Assembly: GCF_001420605.1 (NCBI RefSeq)
Contig: NZ_LJIZ01000026.1
Span: forward strand, 248,001-312,000
Length of the DNA: 64,000 bases
Direction of reading: 5' to 3'
Source of the DNA: Bacillus sp. FJAT-25509
GTDB taxonomy: Bacteria; Bacillota; Bacilli; Bacillales; Bacillaceae_G
Of the stretch, positions 27,041-35,601 are shown one piece after another. A program made the position numbers and the translations under genes. Below the pieces are notes generated by a model. The model did no database searches and was not told the DNA's origin. It saw only the letters and a program-made list of their open reading frames with translations. Every line of letters begins with the position of its first letter. The first letter of the stretch is position 1.

Positions 27041-27235
27041 TTTCACTAACATTGTTAAACCAAAATAGAGAATGAAATAAACAAATAAAATTTTATCAAG
27101 AGTCATAAAACCAACTTTATTATAAGAAATCGCTAAAATTAAATAATGCAAATCAAATCCTTGCAATAATGTAAGCCCGTAAAATAACAAGAAACAAAAA
27201 AATGATAACAAAACAAAAATCAATATTTCTTTCAA
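27026..27235 (-). CDS. Small two-helix membrane protein, possible germinant-receptor D subunit
   Basis: A 69-residue protein with two hydrophobic segments (FVLLSFFCFLLFYGLTLL and a second near FVYFILYFGLTMLV) and a basic end. Small two-helix D proteins encoded next to GerA-type operons are known in Bacillus and modulate receptor function; size, topology and position all fit. It reads against the operon, overlapping the B gene end. TTG at 27235 is the likely start, with AGGAG eight bases upstream; a GTG at 27244 abuts the site. Confidence 0.6.
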   Translation of the reverse strand: MKEILIFVLLSFFCFLLFYGLTLLQGFDLHYLILAISYNKVGFMTLDKILFVYFILYFGLTMLVKLRKR

Positions 27236-27344
27236 CCATAACACTCCTTTTTATGAGTATTATTAGAAATTCGAGGTGGTTTTACTCTTATAATTTAAGT
27301 GTCATTATGAATAATAAAGTTGTCAATTAAGAAAGTAATCTCTT

Positions 27345-27402
27345 GTTGTTTTCCACTACAGGATGCCCCATGGAAAGCGAGCGCACTGAAGTGGAAATCA
27401 AC
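27345..27402. repeat. GC-rich palindromic repeat element (REP-like)
   Basis: GTTGTTTTCCACT (27345-27357) and AGTGGAAATCAAC (27390-27402) form a 13-bp arm pair with one mismatch around a GC-rich centre containing GGAAAGCGAGCGC. Its base composition stands out sharply from the AT-rich gap. I recall similar GGAAAGCGAG...GGAAATCAAC elements dispersed in Bacillaceae genomes, so it is probably one copy of a dispersed family. Confidence 0.55.
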
Positions 27403-27486
27403 CCCGTACATCCCCCTTTACGATAATTGGGTATACATGACAATATTACTTTTTATTTGTACACGTGTAATAAGTGCTTAAAAAGC

Positions 27487-27522
27487 ATCAATTATAATCA
27501 TCAATTATAATCATCAATTATT
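27487..27522. repeat. Short 13-bp tandem repeat
   Basis: ATCAATTATAATC occurs at 27487 and 27500, followed by a partial third copy. It lies in the 27245-27755 gap, which holds no gene that I can support besides the REP-like element. Confidence 0.7.
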
Positions 27523-27755
27523 ATTTCAAAAAGCATTTAAACACTTAAGAAAATATTGAATTTTTGTTGTAATTTATTAGGAATTTAAAAGTAAACTGTA
27601 ATAGAAAGTAACTAATTAAAGATTTAGTAAAGAATGTAAGACTTTATTAGTAGAAAATAATTTACTTCCTAATTTATTTAGTAGATTAGCCGTCTCTAAA
27701 CATGTACATATTCATAGATTAACAATGGATAAGTATTATTTGGGAGGTATCTTTT

Positions 27756-28790
27756 TTGGACGCTTTTTTTAGTGATTTAGTAAAAAAAGTAATTGCAAAT
27801 TACCCTATAGAAGTAAAACATAAATCTTTAGAATACATGGATGAAAAAAAAGCTGAGTGGCCCATTGATACAAATATCGGTGAAGTTTTATTGAAGAAAG
27901 TTTTAATTGATGATAAATATATTGAATTTTTAATCTATGCGATTGACTATCTAAGAGATAATGGCGTATATACACCAGAGGTATTAACAACTAAATTAGG
28001 TGACGGTTTTGTAAAGATGAAAGATGAATATTTTATGTTATTTGAAGCTGTTAATGGGAGGAGACCAAATTTTGAGAGTGAAGAAGATCTCATAGTGATA
28101 ATGAACGGTATAGCTTCTTTTCATAAAGCTTCAATCGGTATTGAATTAACGAATGAACAATACTCATCATTTCAAACAAAGTGGAAAAATGATTTACAAA
28201 CTAAATTTATAAAATTAACTAAATGGAAAGAAGAACGAGCTAAGGTTAAGCATCCAAATGAGATTGATAAGCTGTATTTAAAAAATATAAATACCATTTT
28301 AATACAATGTGAGAAAGCATTAGCTATTATAGATAAATATAGTATGACTTGCGAAAAGGGAGCAATAAATAAAACAATATGTTATCAGAACTTTGATGTA
28401 AAAAACCTTACAATTGATGAAGACGGAAATTTATATTTCTTAGATATGAGTTCGTTAAAAATCGAGTTACAGATTCATGATATGAGAAGAATTTTAAATA
28501 AGGTAATGAAAAAAGAAAAAAATTGGAATCCAAAGTTAATGAAGAAAATGATCCTCGCATATCAGGAAATCAATCCGTTAACTTGTAATCATTACCAGTT
28601 GCTAAAAGCTGATTTAATATTTCCTCATTTATTTTATGATGTATTTTCGGAACAATACGAAAATACGGAACTATGGGTTGATGCTAATCTAGTTTCAAAA
28701 ATGAAAAAAATAATTACTTTAGAATTAAGTAAAGAAAGAATAGTTTCTACATTCTTCTTACAAACAAAAGAAACATTAAATGATCAATAA
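27756..28790 (+). CDS. CotS/YutH-family spore coat kinase-like protein (degenerate)
   Basis: A 344-residue protein with the aminoglycoside-phosphotransferase-like fold of CotS, YutH and YsxE. The stretch ICYQNFDVKNLTIDEDGNLYFLDMSSLKIELQIHDMRRIL aligns with the family's catalytic loop and metal site, where HQDxxxxN and IDxD are usual. Here the catalytic H and D appear as Y and N, so it is likely a pseudokinase with a structural or binding role. TTG at 27756 has GGGAGGT seven bases upstream. It stands between two germinant receptor operons with its own terminator. Confidence 0.75.
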   Translation: MDAFFSDLVKKVIANYPIEVKHKSLEYMDEKKAEWPIDTNIGEVLLKKVLIDDKYIEFLIYAIDYLRDNGVYTPEVLTTKLGDGFVKMKDEYFMLFEAVNGRRPNFESEEDLIVIMNGIASFHKASIGIELTNEQYSSFQTKWKNDLQTKFIKLTKWKEERAKVKHPNEIDKLYLKNINTILIQCEKALAIIDKYSMTCEKGAINKTICYQNFDVKNLTIDEDGNLYFLDMSSLKIELQIHDMRRILNKVMKKEKNWNPKLMKKMILAYQEINPLTCNHYQLLKADLIFPHLFYDVFSEQYENTELWVDANLVSKMKKIITLELSKERIVSTFFLQTKETLNDQ

Positions 28791-28806
28791 AACCAACTTA
28801 TTAAAT

Positions 28807-28848
28807 AAGCTCAAATCCAGTTGAATTATGGATTCGAGCTTTCTTTTT
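28807..28848 (+). terminator. Rho-independent terminator
   Basis: AAGCTCAAATCC (28807-28818) pairs with GGATTCGAGCTT (28830-28841) with one mismatch, followed by a T-rich tail. Confidence 0.8.
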
Positions 28849-28867
28849 TTACACATTAAGAAATTAT

Positions 28868-28979
28868 AAATTGGCAGCAGAGAAGAAAACTCGACGTAGT
28901 TGCCAATTTTAGGAACTAAGTATAAGTGCAACTACGCCTCTGTCTTCGCCTAAAGGTTTACCAATCGACGAGTTTTCTT
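28868..28979. other. Nested and competing inverted repeats
   Basis: Three arm pairs fall in 112 bases: AAATTGGCA/TGCCAATTT (28868-28876 with 28901-28909), CGTAGTTG/CAACTACG (28895-28902 with 28929-28936), and AAGAAAACTCG/CGAGTTTTCTT (28883-28893 with 28969-28979). The first two share bases 28901-28902 and cannot form together fully. The element lies between the CotS-like gene and the convergent GerC gene and ends at that gene's stop codon. Confidence 0.6.
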
Positions 28980-30142
28980 TATTTATTTTTTTTCTTTCCA
29001 ATCATTCCATAGTCTCTGATCAAAATATGAACATCGTAGTTTATTTTAGCTTTACTAAATCGTTCATCCCAATTCTTACTCATTTTTTTCCATTGTTTAG
29101 GGTATTGAATTCTTACTTCGTTACCAAATCCTGCAACATCTGTTTTATATTCTTCTTGAAGCTTCTTCGTTACATTTTCTACAATGCTTCTTACTTCCTT
29201 TTCTGTAGCTTTTTCAGCTCTTGTTACGTTTTTCTCATCAAACAACGGTCTTAATTTAGGGTTCCAATATTCTGAAATTCTACCTTCTGACTCAATTTTT
29301 ACGTCAAAAGAGATTTTGTCACCTTTTAAATGAGGTGTAACCTTGCTTTTCATTGATTCAATTTGAAACCAAGTTGGACCATCCGATTTTTTTGTGAATG
29401 CTTTTACAGCACCACCTTTTCCTTGTGCAGTAATCCAGTTAATTCCTTCAACTTCCTGTTTATCAAGAGTGCCAATCATTTTGTTTTTCTTACCATTAAA
29501 GATTGCACCACCAGCAAACTTAACACCTTTATCAGTTGTTTCTAATAATTGGAGTAGAAAACTTGTACCAGAGTTCATTAATCCTCCAATTTTTATTAAT
29601 GGAGTTTTACTGACAATTTCTGAAGTTAATGATTCATTTGCGATTTCTACAATTCGTAATGCAGGTATTACATTTGGTTCACTTGTTTCTAGTGCTTGAC
29701 TGGCTTTCCCTTTTCCTATAAAAATTAGAGTACTACCACGAATATCAATATCTCGGAAATACAAATCAGTAAGCTCACGTAGTTTTATTTTTCTAGCAAG
29801 TTCATCACTAATTACAACGCATTTTTGATGTGCGCCAAAAATGAATCCTTCTCTTTTTAAAGTTGTTTCCCAACCAGAGGGTTCTAACGAAATGCCTTCG
29901 CCGATCACATTTATATAAGGTTTTGTGGGAATAGCACCACCTGATTTTGTAGTCATTGCCTCAGGAACTACATATTGTAGTGTCGATTTAATTTTCCCTT
30001 CACCATCCATATCTATAGAAGAACCTACTATAATATTTAAATCCTCTATTGGTTTACTACTCCAGCATCCTGATAATAAAGTTAAGAGACTTAGATAAAA
30101 AAATGTACTTATTAAGATTCGTTTAAATCTACATTTTCTCAT
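28979..30142 (-). CDS. GerC-type germinant receptor lipoprotein (C subunit, second operon)
   Basis: A 387-residue lipoprotein with signal peptide and lipobox LLSGC about 26 residues in, then the Ger(x)C body (KPIEDLNIIVGSSIDMDGEGK, late DVAGFGNEVRIQYPKQWKKMSKNW). It is the last gene of the minus-strand receptor operon and starts inside the end of the B gene, with a 14-base overlap. It is lipid-anchored in the spore inner membrane. It differs strongly from the C subunit at 24740, so the two receptors are old paralogues rather than a recent copy. Confidence 0.92.
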   Translation of the reverse strand: MRKCRFKRILISTFFYLSLLTLLSGCWSSKPIEDLNIIVGSSIDMDGEGKIKSTLQYVVPEAMTTKSGGAIPTKPYINVIGEGISLEPSGWETTLKREGFIFGAHQKCVVISDELARKIKLRELTDLYFRDIDIRGSTLIFIGKGKASQALETSEPNVIPALRIVEIANESLTSEIVSKTPLIKIGGLMNSGTSFLLQLLETTDKGVKFAGGAIFNGKKNKMIGTLDKQEVEGINWITAQGKGGAVKAFTKKSDGPTWFQIESMKSKVTPHLKGDKISFDVKIESEGRISEYWNPKLRPLFDEKNVTRAEKATEKEVRSIVENVTKKLQEEYKTDVAGFGNEVRIQYPKQWKKMSKNWDERFSKAKINYDVHILIRDYGMIGKKKNK

Positions 30143-31232
30143 TTAATTTTTTCCTCACAAATGAAATCACAAGCAGCAGAAGAGGGACAATGCCAAATAC
30201 ATAAAATGAAGTATTTCCGAGTGTATCGGCCATTTTAAAAGTTTCATTTATATCTTTTGGAATCATTGCAATAATGTAAATAAATGGTAATGAACCAAAG
30301 AGAAACGGCTTCATACTTTTTTTATTAAAAATTTGAGATACTCCTAGGGCACAAATATAATATGCAATGATAAATGTAGCAAAAATTTGCATAACCCAAA
30401 TAACTAGTAGTAATGAGTCAAATCTTTCTACAATTAGACCTTGTATATCATAGCTTCGAATATAAGTTAGTACAGGCCAAGTTTGTAATAAAACACCATC
30501 TACCGAGAAAGCACCAACTACAGCAACAACGGTAACCGAATAAAAAACAAATGGTATACCTATCCCAAGTACAATTGATTTTGTAATCTTCTTTTTATCC
30601 TTCATAAACATAAAAATAAACAAAACCACTTCATATCCTGAAAATGAAAGGGAAGTTGTTTTAATACCATTAAGGACGGGTTTGAAACCATTTCCTAGGA
30701 CAGGACGTAGGTTGTCTATTTCAATAATTTCTATTCCTAAAAAAATAACTAATAAAAAGAATAATACAGTGATTGGAAAAATAATTTCCAATATTCTAGC
30801 GATTGGATTGATGCCACCTAGAACTAAATATAAACCAATCCACATGAATGGAATTAAAATGGCCCAAGTAGGAGTACCTTGTAGTAAGAATAATCTAGTA
30901 GTTTCTGCCATTACCCGAACCTCAAAAGCTGAAAGGAAAATATAGTAAAAGACTATGATAATACCTAGTGGAATTGCCAACCATTTACCAATTATTTTTT
31001 GAGTAAATTGAAAATAGGTTTCGTTAGGATATTGTTTACATAGCATAACTAGAAAGAAGACTAAGATCATAATTAATAATCCTGAAATTATTACGGAAAT
31101 CCAACCATCTGGCGTTTTTACTTTTTCGGTAATCGTTCTTGGTAATAGTAAAATTCCTGCACCAAAAATAAAATTTACGATAAGCATCACAGTTTGATTC
31201 GTTGATATTTGATCAATCGGCTTTGAAACCAT
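30129..31232 (-). CDS. GerB-type germinant receptor, B subunit (second operon)
   Basis: A 367-residue APC-fold membrane protein with about ten helices; conserved parts are IFGAGILLLPRTI near the start, FYYIFLSAFEVRVMAETTRLFLLQGTP and KTTSLSFSGYEVVLFIFMFM in the middle. It should bind the germinant together with the A and C subunits. GAGGAG lies upstream of the ATG at 31232. It follows the A gene after 25 bases and overlaps the C gene, giving order A-B-C. Confidence 0.92.
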   Translation of the reverse strand: MVSKPIDQISTNQTVMLIVNFIFGAGILLLPRTITEKVKTPDGWISVIISGLLIMILVFFLVMLCKQYPNETYFQFTQKIIGKWLAIPLGIIIVFYYIFLSAFEVRVMAETTRLFLLQGTPTWAILIPFMWIGLYLVLGGINPIARILEIIFPITVLFFLLVIFLGIEIIEIDNLRPVLGNGFKPVLNGIKTTSLSFSGYEVVLFIFMFMKDKKKITKSIVLGIGIPFVFYSVTVVAVVGAFSVDGVLLQTWPVLTYIRSYDIQGLIVERFDSLLLVIWVMQIFATFIIAYYICALGVSQIFNKKSMKPFLFGSLPFIYIIAMIPKDINETFKMADTLGNTSFYVFGIVPLLLLVISFVRKKLNEKM

Positions 31233-31257
31233 AATCTAGTACTCCTCTTTTCTCATG

Positions 31258-32820
31258 CTATTTCATCCTTCTAGTTCGTTTAGCTTGAATACTTTTAGGT
31301 CGTTTTTTCATCATAAATAAAGGAGCTCTTACGACGAAATCCTTCCAATCACTAAATCGAACTGGAGCAGCAGGACTTAGGTAAGGAACACCAAAGCTTT
31401 TGAGTTGAACTAAATGACTACATATTAATAGAAAAAATAAAATGACTCCATATAAACCAAATACACTCGCAAAAAGCATGGATAAAAAACGTAGCAAACG
31501 AAGGGCAATTCCTACATTATATTGTGGTAATGTAAATGAGGAGATTGCCGTTACTGCAACGACAATAACCATAATTGTACTGACAATACCTGCTTCAACT
31601 GCGGCTTGACCAATAATTAATCCTCCTACAATTCCTAAAGATTGCCCAATCGGTTTTGGTAAACGAAGTCCGGCTTCCCTTAATACTTCGATCGAGATTT
31701 CCATTATTAGTGCTTCAATTAACGGAGGAAATGGCACTCCACCTCTAGTGGCTGCTATATGAAATACTAATTTTGTCGGAATTAAGCCTTGATGAAACGA
31801 AATAAATGCAATGTATAAAGATGGAGCAAACAATGCAATAAAACAAGCTAAATATCGTAATAATCGAACTAAAGTTGCTGCAAACCATCTTTCATAATAG
31901 TCCTCAGGAGATTGTATTAACATCTGAAAAGTTACAGGAGCAATTAGCACAAATGGTGAACCATCTAATATAATGGCAACCCGCCCTTCCATTAATGCAC
32001 TCATAACTCGATCAGGTCGTTCGGTACTTTGAATCTGAGGAAAAGGGCTTAAATAATCATCTTCTATTAATTGTTCGATATAACCAGAATCGGGAACGCT
32101 ATCAATTTCAATTCGTTTAATTCTCTTTTTTACTTCTTCAATAATTTTTGAATCCGCAATCGTTGAGATGTATGCTATCACTAATTGTTTCTTTGAAACT
32201 TCTCCGACTTCATAGCCTAACATTGTTAAATCTGGATTTTTTCCAGAGCGTCTTAACATGGCTGTATTATCAGCTAAATTTTCAACAAAGCCAAGTCTTG
32301 GACCACGAACAAGTGCCTCAGAATCAGGTTCTTTTACTTCTCTAGTTTTCGTTAATGCTTCTCCTATCAAAAAACATTCAGAAATACCATCTATTAACAA
32401 AGCAATTGAACCAAATAGAACATCTGATTTTAATTTTTTATAAGTACTGACCTCTTCAATTGTACAAACAGTGAGTGATTGCTCTTTAATAAATCTTTTC
32501 ATGTCTTTTAGATTTAGAGATTGTCCATTATTTCTTAGATTGATGGCGATGTCAGTGAGTCCCGTCATTAATTCGCCCAGAATATGTACTTGAATTAAGT
32601 CTGCATTAGATAAGCCATCAATAAAAATGATTGCTAGTTGAATATCTGTTTCACCTAATAGAAATTCTCTAAATTTAACATCAGAATTTTGTCCAATATC
32701 ATTAAAAATCCGAGACAGGTTTACTTGGAGTTCATCGGACAAATTCTCATCATTATTTTGAGCTTCATTATTTAGAGAGTCCTCATTTTCCTGATTAATT
32801 TTGGATCTCCACCGCTTCAT
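31258..32820 (-). CDS. GerA-family germinant receptor, A subunit (second operon)
   Basis: A 520-residue A subunit: acidic Asn/Glu-rich N terminus, AIIFIDGLSNADLI, the conserved FPQIQSTERPDRVMSALMEGRVAIILDGSPFVLIAP, then membrane helices from about residue 305 with REAGLRLPKPIGQSLGIVGGLIIGQAAVEAG and the KSFGVPYLSPAAPV end. It is more standard than the A subunit at 786. The start lies five bases after the stop codon of a 41-residue membrane gene, so the two are probably translated together. Confidence 0.93.
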   Translation of the reverse strand: MKRWRSKINQENEDSLNNEAQNNDENLSDELQVNLSRIFNDIGQNSDVKFREFLLGETDIQLAIIFIDGLSNADLIQVHILGELMTGLTDIAINLRNNGQSLNLKDMKRFIKEQSLTVCTIEEVSTYKKLKSDVLFGSIALLIDGISECFLIGEALTKTREVKEPDSEALVRGPRLGFVENLADNTAMLRRSGKNPDLTMLGYEVGEVSKKQLVIAYISTIADSKIIEEVKKRIKRIEIDSVPDSGYIEQLIEDDYLSPFPQIQSTERPDRVMSALMEGRVAIILDGSPFVLIAPVTFQMLIQSPEDYYERWFAATLVRLLRYLACFIALFAPSLYIAFISFHQGLIPTKLVFHIAATRGGVPFPPLIEALIMEISIEVLREAGLRLPKPIGQSLGIVGGLIIGQAAVEAGIVSTIMVIVVAVTAISSFTLPQYNVGIALRLLRFLSMLFASVFGLYGVILFFLLICSHLVQLKSFGVPYLSPAAPVRFSDWKDFVVRAPLFMMKKRPKSIQAKRTRRMK

Positions 32821-32825
32821 TTAAA

Positions 32826-32951
32826 TCACTCTTTCTCCATATAATGAACCCATTTGAAAAATTTTGATAAACCTACAGGAACGATAAAGGTAACAAAAGC
32901 TTGAATGAAAATGGGATACTCAGGTATTAATGAAATAATCTTTTTCAACAT
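32826..32951 (-). CDS. 41-residue single-helix membrane protein
   Basis: An ATG at 32951 preceded by GAGGA at seven bases opens a 41-codon frame ending TGA at 32826. The product has one hydrophobic segment (SLIPEYPIFIQAFVTFIVPVG) and a charged end KWVHYMEKE. It is the first gene of the second germinant receptor operon. I know no exact family; as a small membrane protein tied to a receptor it could be a receptor accessory factor like the D proteins. Confidence 0.6.
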   Translation of the reverse strand: MLKKIISLIPEYPIFIQAFVTFIVPVGLSKFFKWVHYMEKE

Positions 32952-33222
32952 TTAATCATCCTCAGGTAAAATTTTAATAAATGATAAAGGTATTATTTCC
33001 CATTATAGGAAAAGCATGCAGAAGGGGATAAAACAGCTTTTAAATAATTAATTAATTTTAATTAAATAATTGAATATTTCCTATTTTAAAAAAACTGCAA
33101 AATAGTATAATAAACCTATTAGAATATGTGTGATAATACCTAGTTGTCCATTTTTTTATCTAGACAAAAGGTTGGAAACGAAAAATTGAAATAAATTATT
33201 ACCAAGTATGAGAGGAAAGCCG

Positions 33223-34503
33223 ATGAATCAGATACTTCTATATGATTTTCTTACATTAATGAATGACAAAAATTGGAATAAAGCTGATTTGGCTAAATAT
33301 TCTGGAATCCATATTAGTGATATTAGTAGAGTATTTAATAATAAAAAACCATTATCTTTGCATTATTTAGATGCAATTACAGAAGCGTTCGGTTTGGCAG
33401 AAGGACATTTTTACTCGAGCTATACACAATTATGCTTTAATCAGAATCGATATTTAGATAAACGAAGAAGTGTAGCGTTTATTTATAAATGTGCTATAAA
33501 GGGATTTAAAAAAGAGTTAAACTTTATCATTTCTGAAATGTTAGAGGAAAAATCTAAGACAATACGGACGAAAAATTTACAAAATTTATTTGAGATTGCT
33601 GAAAAGTTATTTTCTGAAGGGAAGGAGAAAGAGGCATTACCTTTGTATGAAATCATTATTCATGACATGCCAGATCAAACAGCAGAAGAAGTCGCTATTA
33701 GTTATTTTAGAAAGTACTATTTAAATAGACTAACAGAGGAAGGACCAGCTACTCTTGTCCATGTACTTGAGTATGTGAGCTATATGCCAGATGATTTTCA
33801 GGAATTAACAATTTTGTGGATTACGGCTACTTACTATATGTTAAAACAATGGGACAAGGTCCTCCATTATTCAAAACGATTAGAAAAAATGGCAAAGAAT
33901 CAAAAACATTTTGGATATGCATTAGTATACCAAGGCTTCGCTTTAAATAGGTTAAGTAGTTCAATAGATGAAGTGCTTGAAATAATAAAGAAATATAAAA
34001 AGATTAATGATTTTTTTGAAGAGGCTGCGATCGGTAATCGTTATGTTACATTCCTTGATTTTGGTGAGTTACATTATGTTGATGAATACTATGATTGGAT
34101 AAAAGATCGAGATGATTTATATGTAGGTATTCCGAGAATTATAGAATCCTATGTAAAATTAGGTAGATTAGAAGATGCTTTAGTTTTAATCAATCAAAAT
34201 GAAAAAGTAATTAATGAAATGGCATATAGTACAAACTTGTATAAACAACAATTGTATTTGGATTTCTGTTACGCACAATCACTTTTAAAATGTGAAAATA
34301 AGCAATATATTGAAGGTCTAAATGATTTAATAAAGGTAGCTAGAAAAGTTAAAAATGTAGGTATAATTGAAAAATTTAAACAATGCTTATTATCAATTTG
34401 GCACTATAGAGAACATTTAACAGATCAATTAAATGAAGATTATATTCAAATGTTAAGTGAGGATCGGAACCAGTCGAATAATTTATATGCAGTGAGCCCT
34501 TAA
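33223..34503 (+). CDS. XRE helix-turn-helix regulator with TPR-like repeats
   Basis: A 426-residue protein. Residues about 5-60 form an XRE-type helix-turn-helix (NWNKADLAKYSGIHISDISRVFNNKKPLSLHYLDAITEAFG); from about 125 on, paired helices look like TPRs (FEIAEKLFSEGKEKEALPLYEIIIHDMP and so on). This is the architecture of RNPP/AimR-type regulators, which bind short peptides. No secreted signal peptide gene follows it. AGAGGA is six bases from the ATG at 33223, which is preferred to the ATG at 33208. Target unknown; it stands next to the spore glycosylation locus. Confidence 0.75.
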   Translation: MNQILLYDFLTLMNDKNWNKADLAKYSGIHISDISRVFNNKKPLSLHYLDAITEAFGLAEGHFYSSYTQLCFNQNRYLDKRRSVAFIYKCAIKGFKKELNFIISEMLEEKSKTIRTKNLQNLFEIAEKLFSEGKEKEALPLYEIIIHDMPDQTAEEVAISYFRKYYLNRLTEEGPATLVHVLEYVSYMPDDFQELTILWITATYYMLKQWDKVLHYSKRLEKMAKNQKHFGYALVYQGFALNRLSSSIDEVLEIIKKYKKINDFFEEAAIGNRYVTFLDFGELHYVDEYYDWIKDRDDLYVGIPRIIESYVKLGRLEDALVLINQNEKVINEMAYSTNLYKQQLYLDFCYAQSLLKCENKQYIEGLNDLIKVARKVKNVGIIEKFKQCLLSIWHYREHLTDQLNEDYIQMLSEDRNQSNNLYAVSP

Positions 34504-34518
34504 ACTGGGCTTCTTTTT
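34494..34518 (+). terminator. Rho-independent terminator overlapping the gene end
   Basis: GAGCCC and GGGCTT pair around the stop codon of the XRE-TPR gene, followed by a T-rich run. The left arm encodes the last residues. Confidence 0.65.
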
Positions 34519-34565
34519 GTCATTAAACAGCAATAGCTGAAAATTATTTTTAGATTAGACAAATA

Positions 34566-34594
34566 AACCACAAGGAATATTAATCCATGTGGTT
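34566..34594. terminator. Terminator for the epimerase gene
   Basis: AACCACAAGGA (34566-34576) pairs with TCCATGTGGTT (34584-34594) with one mismatch, flanked by A-rich and T-rich sequence. On the minus strand it follows the epimerase stop. Confidence 0.75.
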
Positions 34595-34626
34595 ATTTTC
34601 ATTTGTAACTTTATTTACATAAGTTA

Positions 34627-35601
34627 TTAGTCGATCTTTTTATACTCCTTAAACCATTTAACGAATTTAGCAATACCGTCCTCAATCGAAGTAGTTGGAC
34701 TATACTGAATGTCATTTACGAGTTGATCAATATCGGCATATGTTTCAAGTACTTCTCCTGTAACCATCGGCAATAATCGGATATTTGCCTTTATGCCAAG
34801 TTCCTTTTCTATAACTTCAATAAAATAGTTTAATTTCACTGGGCTATTGTTACCAATATTATAAAGTTTATAAAACGAGGAAGATTCATTTGGTGGTCCA
34901 TTTTTAATGATTCTTACAATTGATTCAACTACATCATCAATATAAGTAAAATCTCGTTTCATATTTCCATAATTATAAACATCTATTGGTTGTCCGTTAG
35001 TAATTGAATTAGCAAATTTATATAATGCCATATCTGGTCTACCCCATGGTCCATAGACCGTAAAAAAACGCAATCCAGTAGTAGGTAGATTAAACGTATG
35101 ACTATATGAATATGCCATTAATTCATTTGATTTTTTTGTGGCTGCATATAAACTAATTGGTTGGTCAACTCGATCATTAATTGAAGAGGGAGTTTTTTTA
35201 TTATTTCCATAAACAGAACTAGAAGAGGCGTATATGAGGTGTTTAATTTGATGATTTTTACAACACTCTAATATATTGGCAAAACCTACAAGGTTTGATT
35301 GGATATATGACCCTGGATTTTCTAAACTATATCTCACTCCAGCCTGTGCTGCTAGATTAATGACTAGATCGAAATTATATTGTGCGAATAGCTCTTCTAA
35401 TAGTTCCATTTCATGAATTGAGCCATTTATGAAACTAAAATGCTCGTATTTCTTTAAAAGTTCCAATCTATCATATTTTAGACGTCTGTCATAGTAATCA
35501 TTAATATTATCAATTCCAATAATCTGAAAACCTTGATCTAATAGGCGCTTGCTTAGATGAAATCCAATAAATCCGGCACATCCGGTAATAAAGATGCGCA
35601 T
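34627..35601 (-). CDS. NAD-dependent nucleotide-sugar epimerase (UDP-glucuronate 4-epimerase-like)
   Basis: A short-chain dehydrogenase-type epimerase of 325 residues: cofactor motif GCAGFIG at the start, YASSSSVYG with the catalytic Ser/Thr, the Tyr-Lys pair in YAATKKSNE, and RFFTVYGPWGRPDMAL, the pattern of UDP-glucuronate 4-epimerases. It would make UDP-galacturonate from the UDP-glucuronate produced by the dehydrogenase at 40134. The start is uncertain: the ATG at 35601 has no ribosome site, while GGAGG (35632-35628) is eight bases from an in-frame ATT at 35619-35617. Divergent from the CotS-like gene. Confidence 0.85.
   Translation of the reverse strand: MRIFITGCAGFIGFHLSKRLLDQGFQIIGIDNINDYYDRRLKYDRLELLKKYEHFSFINGSIHEMELLEELFAQYNFDLVINLAAQAGVRYSLENPGSYIQSNLVGFANILECCKNHQIKHLIYASSSSVYGNNKKTPSSINDRVDQPISLYAATKKSNELMAYSYSHTFNLPTTGLRFFTVYGPWGRPDMALYKFANSITNGQPIDVYNYGNMKRDFTYIDDVVESIVRIIKNGPPNESSSFYKLYNIGNNSPVKLNYFIEVIEKELGIKANIRLLPMVTGEVLETYADIDQLVNDIQYSPTTSIEDGIAKFVKWFKEYKKID

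Noticed and set aside
29394-29699. 101-codon plus-strand frame inside the GerC gene
   Set aside because: A shadow of the minus-strand lipoprotein gene, with no start signal.
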